Position numbers and translations under genes: made by a program. A DNA stretch of 21,371 nt, from positions 1-21,371 of the forward strand of contig JAEZPW010000132.1 of the NCBI GenBank assembly GCA_023441255.1, written 5' to 3'. The DNA is from Acidobacteriota bacterium (lineage in GTDB: Bacteria; Acidobacteriota; Terriglobia; Terriglobales; Acidobacteriaceae). Numbering within the stretch: position 1 is the stretch's first letter; every line of letters begins with the position of its first letter. Positions 7,360 to 14,459 of the stretch are shown one piece after another. The notes beneath the pieces are model-generated. The model was not told where the DNA came from, searched no databases, and was given only the letters and a program-made list of their open reading frames with translations.

Positions 7360-8574
7360 TCATTTCCCGACGCCGGCCAGGGCTGCCGCAGCCCGCGTCT
7401 TTCTGCTTTCTGCCCAGCGGGCTACTGCTCTCACGCCATCGATCGCGGCGGCGATGTGTTCCTCGGTATTGAATGCCCCGATCGAGAACCGAACGCTGCC
7501 GTCTATCTCGACAGTTCCGAGCTGCTGGTGCACCAGCGGAGCACAGTGCAGACCCGTGCGCGTCGCCACGTCGTGATCCACGTCGAGCATTGTGCCCACA
7601 TCCGCTGCAGGCATGCCGATCACGTTCATGCTGACGGTTGAAAGGTGGTTCTCGAGAGTTTCGCAGCAGTACAAACGCACGCCTTCGATCTGGCGCAAGC
7701 CTTCCACGAGCATGCGGGCGAGTCTCATCTCGTGGGCATAGACCAGGTTCATGCTTTGCTTCTCGATCCAATCCTGGCCGGCCCAGAGTGCCGCCACGCC
7801 AACCATGTTGGGTGTCCCGAACTCCATGCGCCACGGGTATTCCTCGAGATGGAACGGATCTGCTGAACGCACTCCTGTGCCGCCCGCGCGCGTCTGGCGG
7901 ATCTCAACATGCTTACGTACGCACATGCCGCCGATCCCCATCGTTCCCATCAGGGCCTTGTGGCCGGTGAATGCCAGAACGTCAACGTTCATGGCCTTCA
8001 TATCGATTGGCACCACGCCGGCGGTCTGCGCTGTGTCGACTGCAAACGTCACTCCACGCTCACGGCAAATTCTGCCAATCTCGCCCACCGGCTGAATCGT
8101 GCCGATCACATTCGAGCCGTGGTTGACGATCACCAGCTTTGTGTTTCGTCTGATCGCGCGCCTGATGTCGTCGGGGTCTATGAATCCATTGCCATCGAAC
8201 GGCACGAACGTGGCTTGGACGCCGTTATCGCGTACCAGGTGATTGATCGGCCGGATTACCGCGTTGTGTTCGAGATTCGTAGTGATGACGTGGTCGCCCT
8301 GCTGCAGCAATCCAGGGATGATCAGGTTCATCGCATCCGTTGCGTTGTACCCGAAGCAAAGCCTCTCTGGAGTGTCTTCGTCGCCCCCGAAAAAGCGCGT
8401 CAGGCGCTTGCGCAACCTATCGAGAAGGGAACCGGCCTCGATCGCCAGGTCGAATCCGCTACGGCCCGGATTGACGCCGGTTGTCCGGTAAAACTCAAGC
8501 ATGTAGCTATAGACCGACTCCGGCTTTGGCCACGCGGTGGCCGCGTTGTCCAAGTAAATGAGCGGCTTGTCCAT
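7360..8574 (-). CDS. Cysteine desulfurase-like PLP enzyme (class V aminotransferase)
   Basis: This is a NifS/IscS/SufS-related enzyme expected to take sulfur from L-cysteine, forming alanine and an enzyme persulfide. In the 404 residues, YLDNAATAWPKP opens the protein. His103 (LEHNA), Asp180 and Gln183 (VDTAQTAG) and the PLP lysine Lys206 (FTGHKALMG) are in place, and Cys344 in RTGLHCAPL is the persulfide cysteine in a SufS-like setting. It resembles the 'cysteine desulfurase family protein' subgroup (TIGR01977-like) more than housekeeping IscS. ATG 8574 follows a strong GGAGGAGGG ribosome-binding sequence; the frame extends only to TTG 8589. It is followed by dsrC after 25 bp, implying an operon and a sulfur relay. 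No scaffold (iscU/sufU) is nearby. Confidence 0.9.
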   Translation of the reverse strand: MDKPLIYLDNAATAWPKPESVYSYMLEFYRTTGVNPGRSGFDLAIEAGSLLDRLRKRLTRFFGGDEDTPERLCFGYNATDAMNLIIPGLLQQGDHVITTNLEHNAVIRPINHLVRDNGVQATFVPFDGNGFIDPDDIRRAIRRNTKLVIVNHGSNVIGTIQPVGEIGRICRERGVTFAVDTAQTAGVVPIDMKAMNVDVLAFTGHKALMGTMGIGGMCVRKHVEIRQTRAGGTGVRSADPFHLEEYPWRMEFGTPNMVGVAALWAGQDWIEKQSMNLVYAHEMRLARMLVEGLRQIEGVRLYCCETLENHLSTVSMNVIGMPAADVGTMLDVDHDVATRTGLHCAPLVHQQLGTVEIDGSVRFSIGAFNTEEHIAAAIDGVRAVARWAESRKTRAAAALAGVGK

Positions 8575-8587
8575 AGGGCCCTCCTCC

Positions 8588-8617
8588 AAGATTCGCTTTT
8601 TCGGGAAGGAGAATCTT
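8588..8617 (-). promoter_or_regulatory. Inverted repeat abutting the ribosome-binding site of the desulfurase gene
   Basis: On the coding (-) strand AAGATTC and GAATCTT form a 7-bp hairpin with a 16-nt loop, ending immediately before the GGAGGAGGG ribosome-binding sequence. The loop contains CTCC, which could instead pair with the GGAG. It could be an operator or an RNA switch; this is suggestive only. Confidence 0.25.
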
Positions 8618-8775
8618 AAGCAAGCACGCGCCGCCGGTACATTACTGACGTAAGGTTGTGTCCGCTCACTGCTTAAAGAATGCTGCTAAAAAGGGGAAGT
8701 CACCAAACATGCTTAGGAGGATGGCCGTCGCAGCGAAATCATGCGGGACAGGTAGGGCAGGTGCCGCTCCGACGC

Positions 8776-9273
8776 TCAAAATCCTCGGGCGATGCCCGCC
8801 GCAATCGCCTCCTTGGATTTCGGCTTCACCGCGCTCCACGTTAGCGGCGATGAAAGGATCATCGACGTTGTCGTTGCGACATACGGCATGAGTGAATCAA
8901 TGACGTGCTCCAGGTGAGTATTGTCCGACACCGCGACCTTGATGATGAACGACTCCGAGCCAGTCACGCGATGACATTCCAGCACCTCGGGACATTCCTG
9001 CACCAGGGCCGCAAACTTGGTCAACTTGTCTCCGGCAACGTTGACTCGAATGAAGGCCTGCATTGGCAAGCCGACTTTTGCCGGATCGATCTGCGCGTGG
9101 TACCCGAGGATGACCCCTGCATCTTCCATCCGGCGCACCCGTTCTGCAACCGCCGGAGTCGAGAGTCCAACGCGCCTGCCTAGTTCGGCGAAAGCCGTGC
9201 GCGCATTCGCCTGCAGTTCTTGCAGTATCTTCCAATCGATGTCATCTAGCACGAGTCCGAGATTTCGGTTCAT
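8776..9273 (-). CDS. Lrp/AsnC-family transcriptional regulator
   Basis: This is a feast/famine-type regulator with an N-terminal AsnC winged helix-turn-helix (LDDIDWKILQELQANARTAF onward through LGRRVGLSTPAVAERVRRMEDAGVI) and a C-terminal RAM ligand-binding domain (AFIRVN, then CPEVLECHRVTGSESFIIKVAV and the VIDSLMPY region). ATG 9273 gives 165 residues, the normal length; an upstream TTG at 9375 would add an uncharacteristic stretch. A weak GGCGGG precedes the start. The gene is divergent from the Ntn-hydrolase gene at 9482 and upstream of the desulfurase-dsrC pair on the same strand. Either neighbour is a plausible target. The effector amino acid cannot be told. Confidence 0.9.
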   Translation of the reverse strand: MNRNLGLVLDDIDWKILQELQANARTAFAELGRRVGLSTPAVAERVRRMEDAGVILGYHAQIDPAKVGLPMQAFIRVNVAGDKLTKFAALVQECPEVLECHRVTGSESFIIKVAVSDNTHLEHVIDSLMPYVATTTSMILSSPLTWSAVKPKSKEAIAAGIARGF

Positions 9274-9481
9274 TGAGCCCGCCAGGTGTGCGCCGCAGCG
9301 CAAGGTGTTGTGAGCAGCAACATCGTACCCGACGGGCTTGGGTTCGCGCACCTCGAATGTGGTACAGTCGGCCAACGTTGTGCAGCGCTTCTGCCGACCC
9401 GAGTCTCCACACAGAGTCCTTGCCCCGCGTCAACTCAGCAAGATATCCTTTGTCGCTCGACAGAACGAAAGCGGAGGTCGA

Positions 9482-10696
9482 ATGGATCGCAGAAAGTTCA
9501 TTACCACTACTGCGCTTGGCTCATTCGCGCTGGGACTGGAAGCGCAGGAGCAGCCCGCACCGAAAGCGTCCCTTGCAGTTAAACCGCTCGATCTCAAGCC
9601 GCCGCGAAAGCCCGTGATCGTCACGCGGCCCTTGACCAGCAACACCATTGAGCAGGCATACCAGATGCTGCTGGATGGAGCAGACACGCTGGATGCGGCG
9701 CTCCACGTAGGCAAGGGGCAAGAGGACGATCCTGAAGACGACAGCGTCGGTCTCGGTGGGCTGCCGAACGAGGATGGGGTTGTCGAGCTCGACTCATGTT
9801 GCATGCATGGTCCAACGCGGCGCGCAGGTGCCGTCGGCGGCGTCCACAACATCAAGAACGTGTGCCTGTTGGCGAAGGCCGTCATGCAGCATACCGGCCA
9901 CGTCATGCTGGCGGGCGAGGGGGCCGAGAAGTTCGGCTATGCAATGGGCTTCCCGAAGGAGAATCTCCTGACCGAGCGCTCTCGCAAGATCTGGATGCTC
10001 TGGAAGGAATATCACTCCAACAAAGATTGGTGGGGGCCCGGCATCGCAGATCCGAATTGGAAGCCGCCAACGCAACAGGATCTTCAGAGCGGATTGACTG
10101 ATCGCGTCAACAGACTTCAGGAAATGGCCGCTGACCTTGGCCTTCAGCCGCAGCACCGGTTGCATGCCGCCCTCGTTGTGCTGTTTCCGCCGACAGGCAC
10201 GATTCATACCTCATGCCTGAACACGAAGGGGGAGCTTTCCGGCAGCACCACTACAAGCGGACTGGCTTGGAAAATCCCTGGACGTCTTGGCGATTCCCCG
10301 ATTATCGGAGCAGGTTGTTACACCGATCAGGATGTGGGTTCCGCCGGCGCGACTGGCAGTGGGGAAGAGAACATCAAGATTGTTGGCGCGCACACCATCG
10401 TGGAGAATATGCGCCACGGTATGTCGCCCGTGGAGGCTGGTCTCGACGCGCTTCGCCGCATTGTTCGCAATCACAATGACGACATGAACAGGATCAAGTA
10501 TCTGGACATGGTCTTCTACATTCTGCGCAAGGACGGCGCCTACGCCGGCGTTTCTCTCTGGAGCGGTTCGCCTGAGCGCCCGCGCAGGTTTGGAGTGATG
10601 GATGGCGACGGTAAGCGCATCGAAAGGACGGTAGCCTTGTTTAAGGGCACATCGACTGGATGGCCTCCCATTCCGGAACTGCCGAAAGGGAAATAG
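9482..10696 (+). CDS. Exported Ntn-hydrolase, N4-(beta-GlcNAc)-L-asparaginase/isoaspartyl peptidase family
   Basis: This is a self-processing N-terminal-nucleophile amidohydrolase related to aspartylglucosaminidase and type 2 asparaginases. ATG 9482 has a good GCGGAGGT ribosome-binding sequence and opens on a Tat-like signal (MDRRKFITTTALGSFALGLE); the frame runs on upstream to 9338, but that part has no support. Alignment by eye places the nucleophile at Thr240 in PPTGTIHTS, where autocleavage would free the threonine. The substrate loop GRLGDSPIIGAGCYTD, ATGSGE and the early DSCCMHGP region match the family. The pre-cleavage residue is Gly, as in plant-type asparaginases, rather than the Asp of human AGA. 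It probably acts in the periplasm on glycoasparagine or isoaspartyl peptides. The protein has 404 residues. Confidence 0.85.
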   Translation: MDRRKFITTTALGSFALGLEAQEQPAPKASLAVKPLDLKPPRKPVIVTRPLTSNTIEQAYQMLLDGADTLDAALHVGKGQEDDPEDDSVGLGGLPNEDGVVELDSCCMHGPTRRAGAVGGVHNIKNVCLLAKAVMQHTGHVMLAGEGAEKFGYAMGFPKENLLTERSRKIWMLWKEYHSNKDWWGPGIADPNWKPPTQQDLQSGLTDRVNRLQEMAADLGLQPQHRLHAALVVLFPPTGTIHTSCLNTKGELSGSTTTSGLAWKIPGRLGDSPIIGAGCYTDQDVGSAGATGSGEENIKIVGAHTIVENMRHGMSPVEAGLDALRRIVRNHNDDMNRIKYLDMVFYILRKDGAYAGVSLWSGSPERPRRFGVMDGDGKRIERTVALFKGTSTGWPPIPELPKGK

Positions 10697-10706
10697 AAGG
10701 CAGCCT

Positions 10707-10729
10707 AGGGACGGCCCGGTGCCGTCCCT
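10707..10729 (+). terminator. Stem-loop after the Ntn-hydrolase gene
   Basis: A perfect 9-bp stem, AGGGACGGC (10707-10715) with GCCGTCCCT (10721-10729), has a 5-nt loop and starts 10 bp after the stop codon. No T run follows, so it may be a weak terminator, a 3'-end stabiliser or a Rho-assisted site. Confidence 0.5.
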
Positions 10730-10773
10730 CAAGGTTCCGTACGCAGTGGTCATTCGGAAAACCGGATCATCCT

Positions 10774-10971
10774 ATGCCGAGCGCGCCAATCTTTGAAGTT
10801 CTAGGCATGCTGCTCAGCATGGCCGTGATCGCCCGGTCCTTGCTGGGGGGCGTTTATCGCGGGCACCGCTCGATCGGCGGACGCTCTTCCGGACGCGTCC
10901 TGCTCGTTTTCGGAGTCGCGATGTGGGTCGTGTTCCTGGTTCGCATCATCAAGTGGTACCGGATTCAGTAA
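10774..10971 (+). CDS. Small hypothetical membrane protein (65 aa)
   Basis: I do not recognise a family. The frame from ATG 10774 (MPSAPIFEVLG) encodes 65 residues with two predicted membrane helices, roughly residues 5-26 and 42-60. They are separated by a short basic, Gly/Ser-rich loop (YRGHRSIGGRSSGR), and a basic end (KWYRIQ) follows. The topology would put both ends on the same side. A GGAA/CCGGA sequence upstream could serve for translation. The longer frame from 10660 overlaps the preceding gene and the stem-loop and is unlikely. It is on the same strand as the Ntn-hydrolase, 77 bp downstream. Confidence 0.5.
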   Translation: MPSAPIFEVLGMLLSMAVIARSLLGGVYRGHRSIGGRSSGRVLLVFGVAMWVVFLVRIIKWYRIQ

Positions 10972-11015
10972 CTTCGAACTGCTAATCAGAAGTGCTTTCC
11001 AAAGTACCTTAGGAC

Positions 11016-12167
11016 TCATTTGTTCCTGGAGATGAACGCCTTTACGACGATGTCTCGCGGCTGAGCGCCGACTGGAATCGTGGTGTAGAGCGCTGCCGGC
11101 GAGGTCAATTTTCCGTACTGCCGCTCTGTGACTCGGACCACCGCCACATCGCCCGCCTGCGAGTCCACCACGAGCAGAAACACACCGTTTGGCGAAAACG
11201 CCAGTGCCTCAGGACGGCTCCCAACAGCTACCGTTGTCAGCAACTTGCTCATATCAATGCCGAAGATCGCGATTGAGTTTGCGCCAAAGTTGCTGACGTA
11301 AAGAGTGGAATTATCTCCGCTGACAACAGCACGCGCGGGATGTTCCCCGATGAGGAAGCTGCCCGCCACCTCGTTGGTCGTGGTTTCCACGGTGGAAACG
11401 GTTTGGGAATCGAAATTGGTGACGAAGAGTTCGCCCCCATCAGGCTTCAGCGCCATGCTGACGGGGGTACGTCCCACATCAAGCAGCGCCAGGAGCTTGT
11501 CGTTCTTAACGTCAATGGACGCAACCTGGGCCGAACCGCTGCAGGATATGAAAGCCTTCTCGCTCGAGGGCAGGATTACGATGTCCTCTGGCTGCTTGCA
11601 GACCGGGATAGTGCTGCGCACCGACATCCTCTCGGTGTCGATGACGGAAGCGGTATCGTCGCCCCGATTAGATACGACCACGATTTTGCCATCCGGTGAC
11701 ACGCGGGCCAGTCCCGGCGCGGCACCGACAGAGATATTCTTCAGCACTGTCCGACTGTCCAGGTCGAGCACCGACACGTTGGCCGATCCTGAGTTCGCCA
11801 CGTAGGCGCGTTTACCATCGGCCGACACCGAGATTGCAAACGGAGCGTGGTGAACTCCAACGGCTCCGATCGCGCGATTGTTTTCTGCATCGATGATGCT
11901 GATGTTGTCTGAGTCGGTATTTACGACGTAGATCTCATTACGGGCAGGATTCGCCGCCAGGCCGGTCGGTCCCTTGCCGACCTTCACCGTGGCTGCCGGT
12001 TTCAGCGTGAGGAGATCCAGCACACTGACTGTTCCGCTGCCGCCATTACTCACATACGCATACTCGCGGTAGCCGGATGGAAGCTTTGTGCGTTGATTGC
12101 AGGCGATCATTGTCACGACCGCCATCACGAACAGCAGCGCGATGAGGAATGCTGTCTTGTTCTTCAC
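11016..12167 (-). CDS. YVTN-type beta-propeller lipoprotein
   Basis: This 383-residue protein has an N-terminal lipoprotein-like signal (hydrophobic LIALLFVMAVVTMIAC, with Cys after the core), then tandem ~40-residue beta-propeller repeats. These have phrases such as YVVNTDSDNISIID, AYVANSGSANVSVLD, VVSNRGDDTASVID and YVSNFGANSIAIF, each followed by a GxxP-type turn. This matches YVTN/40-residue-repeat or SMP-30-like surface propellers; no catalytic residues can be assigned. The start is GTG 12167, one base after the aroF stop, implying translational coupling. The role is unknown, possibly envelope-associated binding or scaffolding. Confidence 0.85.
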   Translation of the reverse strand: MKNKTAFLIALLFVMAVVTMIACNQRTKLPSGYREYAYVSNGGSGTVSVLDLLTLKPAATVKVGKGPTGLAANPARNEIYVVNTDSDNISIIDAENNRAIGAVGVHHAPFAISVSADGKRAYVANSGSANVSVLDLDSRTVLKNISVGAAPGLARVSPDGKIVVVSNRGDDTASVIDTERMSVRSTIPVCKQPEDIVILPSSEKAFISCSGSAQVASIDVKNDKLLALLDVGRTPVSMALKPDGGELFVTNFDSQTVSTVETTTNEVAGSFLIGEHPARAVVSGDNSTLYVSNFGANSIAIFGIDMSKLLTTVAVGSRPEALAFSPNGVFLLVVDSQAGDVAVVRVTERQYGKLTSPAALYTTIPVGAQPRDIVVKAFISRNK

Positions 12168-12168
12168 T

Positions 12169-13230
12169 TTAATTGGTGGTAGGCGCCACGCTGGCGCGCG
12201 CAGAAGGCTGCGCCACCGTGCGACGCACGACTGCGGCGATCTGCCGCACCTCCGCCATCAATTCATCGAATTGATCGGGATACAGTGATTGAACTCCATC
12301 CGAAAGCGCACGGTCAGGATCGCAATGCACTTCGACGATCAAGCCATCAGCACCAACCGCGGCGGCGGCTCGCGAGAGCGGCAGCACCTTATTCCGCTTT
12401 CCCGTTCCGTGACTCGGGTCAACCAGTATTGGCAGGTGTGAAACTCTCTGGACCGCCGGGATGATGCTGAGGTCCAGAGTATTTCTTGTGTGGTCCGCAA
12501 AAGTACGGACACCGCGTTCACAGAGGGCCACCTGGTAGTTGCCTTCGCTCATGACGTACTCGGCCGCCATCAGGAACTCCTCAAGCGTGGCCGACATCCC
12601 GCGCTTGATCATCACCGGCTTGCCGCATTGGCCGGCTTTCTTGAGCAGCGAAAAATTCTGCATGTTCCGGGCGCCTATCTGGACCACGTCGGCGTATTCG
12701 GCAACGAGTTTCAGGGATTCGTGGTCGATCGCCTCCGTCACGATGCGCAAACCGAACTCTTTCCGAATCTCGGCCAGGATTTTAAGGCCATCCACGCCAA
12801 GACCTTGGAATGCGTATGGGGATGTTCGGGGCTTATAGGCTCCGCCACGTAAGAACTGGGCTCCCGCTCGGGTCACCCGTTCAGCTACCGCGAATGCCTG
12901 CTCTCGGCTTTCAACGGCGCACGGGCCAGCGATGACGGCGAAGTTCTCCCCGCCTAGGGTGGCGTCCGTCCCCGGGAAGCTAATAATCGTATTTTCCGGC
13001 TTTACGTCGCGGCTCACCAGCTTGTAGGGCTTGCTGACGCGTATGACTTCCTGTACGCCTGCCATCTCTTCAATGGTGGCGGCCTCAACAACGCCCTGGT
13101 TGCCTGTGATCCCGATTGCCGTTCGCTGAGCGCCAGGAATCGCATGGGCCCGGTACCCGAGAGACTCGACCTTTTCGCAAACGGCACGAACCTGTTCTTC
13201 GGTCGCTTGCGCCCGCATTACTACAAGCAT
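12169..13230 (-). CDS. aroF: 3-deoxy-7-phosphoheptulonate (DAHP) synthase, type I-beta
   Basis: This cytoplasmic enzyme catalyses the first step of the shikimate pathway: PEP plus erythrose-4-phosphate to DAHP. ATG 13230 follows AGGGGA in good position and gives 353 residues; the frame runs to 13281 without support. Residues 1-~70 form the ferredoxin-like regulatory domain (MLVVMRAQATEEQVRAVCEK), as in Thermotoga-type DAHP synthases that sense Tyr/Phe. The TIM barrel follows, with IAGPCAVES, GGAYKPRTSPYAFQGLG, IGARNMQNFSLLK, MIKRGM and LVDPSHGTGKR, including the metal and phosphate ligands. No other aromatic-pathway gene is adjacent. The beta-propeller lipoprotein gene starts one base later. 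Confidence 0.94.
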   Translation of the reverse strand: MLVVMRAQATEEQVRAVCEKVESLGYRAHAIPGAQRTAIGITGNQGVVEAATIEEMAGVQEVIRVSKPYKLVSRDVKPENTIISFPGTDATLGGENFAVIAGPCAVESREQAFAVAERVTRAGAQFLRGGAYKPRTSPYAFQGLGVDGLKILAEIRKEFGLRIVTEAIDHESLKLVAEYADVVQIGARNMQNFSLLKKAGQCGKPVMIKRGMSATLEEFLMAAEYVMSEGNYQVALCERGVRTFADHTRNTLDLSIIPAVQRVSHLPILVDPSHGTGKRNKVLPLSRAAAAVGADGLIVEVHCDPDRALSDGVQSLYPDQFDELMAEVRQIAAVVRRTVAQPSARASVAPTTN

Positions 13231-13354
13231 GTGGCTTTCCCCTGAGGCAACAATCTTAGCCTGACTGGCAGGGCAGAGCAATGGAATCCGCTGTCGTAGA
13301 TGCCCGGCAATGTCCTACGTCGCTTGGCCTTCATGGCGTGAACAGGGGTGAGAT

Positions 13355-14371
13355 GTGTCCCAGGCGGTGAGATTCGTTTACGCCGTTGAAGCATCTACTC
13401 CCACAGCGATGCCCAAGCGCAGCATGGCCAAAGAACAAGAACTCAAGCACATGCCGCCCAAACCGCGGCGTCCGCCCAAACTCACGGGCCGCCGCATCGG
13501 TATTCATACATCTACTGCCGGAGGGGTCGAAACAGCCGCCGAACGTGCGTACCGCCTCGGGTGCAATACGCTTCAAGTATTCTCTTCCAGCCCGCGACAG
13601 TGGAAGCCATATGAGCTCAGCCGTTCGCAATGCGAGATCATGTCGGCACTACGCCAGCGATACAGCCTTGACCCATTGGTCATCCACACCAACTACCTCG
13701 TCAACCTGGCGGGAAACAACCCCGAGTTTCACCGTAAGTCCATTGAAGCATTCCGGCTGGAAGTGGAACGAGCGCTGGCCCTTTGCGCCGACTACCTCGT
13801 TCTCCATCCCGGCTCTTTTCGCGGCGGTACCCGCGAAGAAGGGCTCGAGCGTGTCGCGACCGCGATAGCCGAAGCCGTGCAGGGGTATGATCTTGAAGGC
13901 GACGGACTCACAATCCTCATCGAAAACACGGCTGGCGCCGAGTACTCCCTCGGTGGCAAATTCGAGCACGTAGGCGAACTTGTTCAGATACTGAGATCTG
14001 TGTTGCCCGTGGCGGCCTGCATCGATACTTGCCACACTCATGTTGCCGGGTATGACATAGTCAGCGACACGGGCTATGAACTCACGATCCAGCATCTCGA
14101 CCGGACGGTCGGCCTGACTAATGTCAGAGTGTGGCACTGCAACGATGCCAAAGCCGCTTTCGGTTCGCGGCTTGATCGTCACGAGCACATCGGCAAGGGA
14201 ACCATAGGCGTCGAGCCGTTCCGCCGTCTGCTGAACGACGATCGCTTCGCCCAGTGCGCCTTCATCGCAGAGACTCCCATCGACCAACCCGGTGATGACC
14301 AGCGGAATGTGGACGCGCTTAAGGCGCTTGTGGACGAAAATGCCGGCGTTCACTCGGAGCGCCGGCAGTAG
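13355..14371 (+). CDS. nfo: Endonuclease IV (AP endonuclease)
   Basis: This is a zinc-dependent apurinic/apyrimidinic endonuclease of base-excision repair. All nine trinuclear-zinc ligands can be placed: His111, His151, Glu190, Asp224, His227, His261, Asp274, His276 and Glu306. Their spacing matches E. coli Nfo (69, 109, 145, 179, 182, 216, 229, 231, 261) with a constant offset after Glu190. The offset shows an N-terminal extension of ~40 residues rich in Lys, Arg and Pro. GTG 13355 is chosen because AGGGG lies six bases upstream; in-frame ATGs at 13409, 13424 and 13451 lack ribosome-binding sequences but would give family-like lengths. The start is therefore uncertain; the enzyme is not. Confidence 0.93.
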   Translation: MSQAVRFVYAVEASTPTAMPKRSMAKEQELKHMPPKPRRPPKLTGRRIGIHTSTAGGVETAAERAYRLGCNTLQVFSSSPRQWKPYELSRSQCEIMSALRQRYSLDPLVIHTNYLVNLAGNNPEFHRKSIEAFRLEVERALALCADYLVLHPGSFRGGTREEGLERVATAIAEAVQGYDLEGDGLTILIENTAGAEYSLGGKFEHVGELVQILRSVLPVAACIDTCHTHVAGYDIVSDTGYELTIQHLDRTVGLTNVRVWHCNDAKAAFGSRLDRHEHIGKGTIGVEPFRRLLNDDRFAQCAFIAETPIDQPGDDQRNVDALKALVDENAGVHSERRQ

Positions 14372-14459
14372 CCCCTCGGCCTGAAACGCCGCCAACCGCG
14401 CAAGCGTCTCTTCGATGTAAAATTGAGGATTCCTATTCTGAACGAGTCAGTCCTTATAT

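Noticed and set aside
7909..8619. 236-residue + strand frame opposite the cysteine desulfurase
   Set aside because: The - strand enzyme has its complete active site and ribosome-binding site; this is its shadow.
8658..8891. 77-residue + strand frame with AGGAGG before ATG 8721
   Set aside because: It overlaps the Lrp 3' end, has shadow-like composition and no recognisable features; the AGGAGG may be chance.
14372..14459. T-box or other leader RNA ahead of leuS
   Set aside because: The gap from nfo is only 88 bases and shows no T-box core or specifier-like stem.
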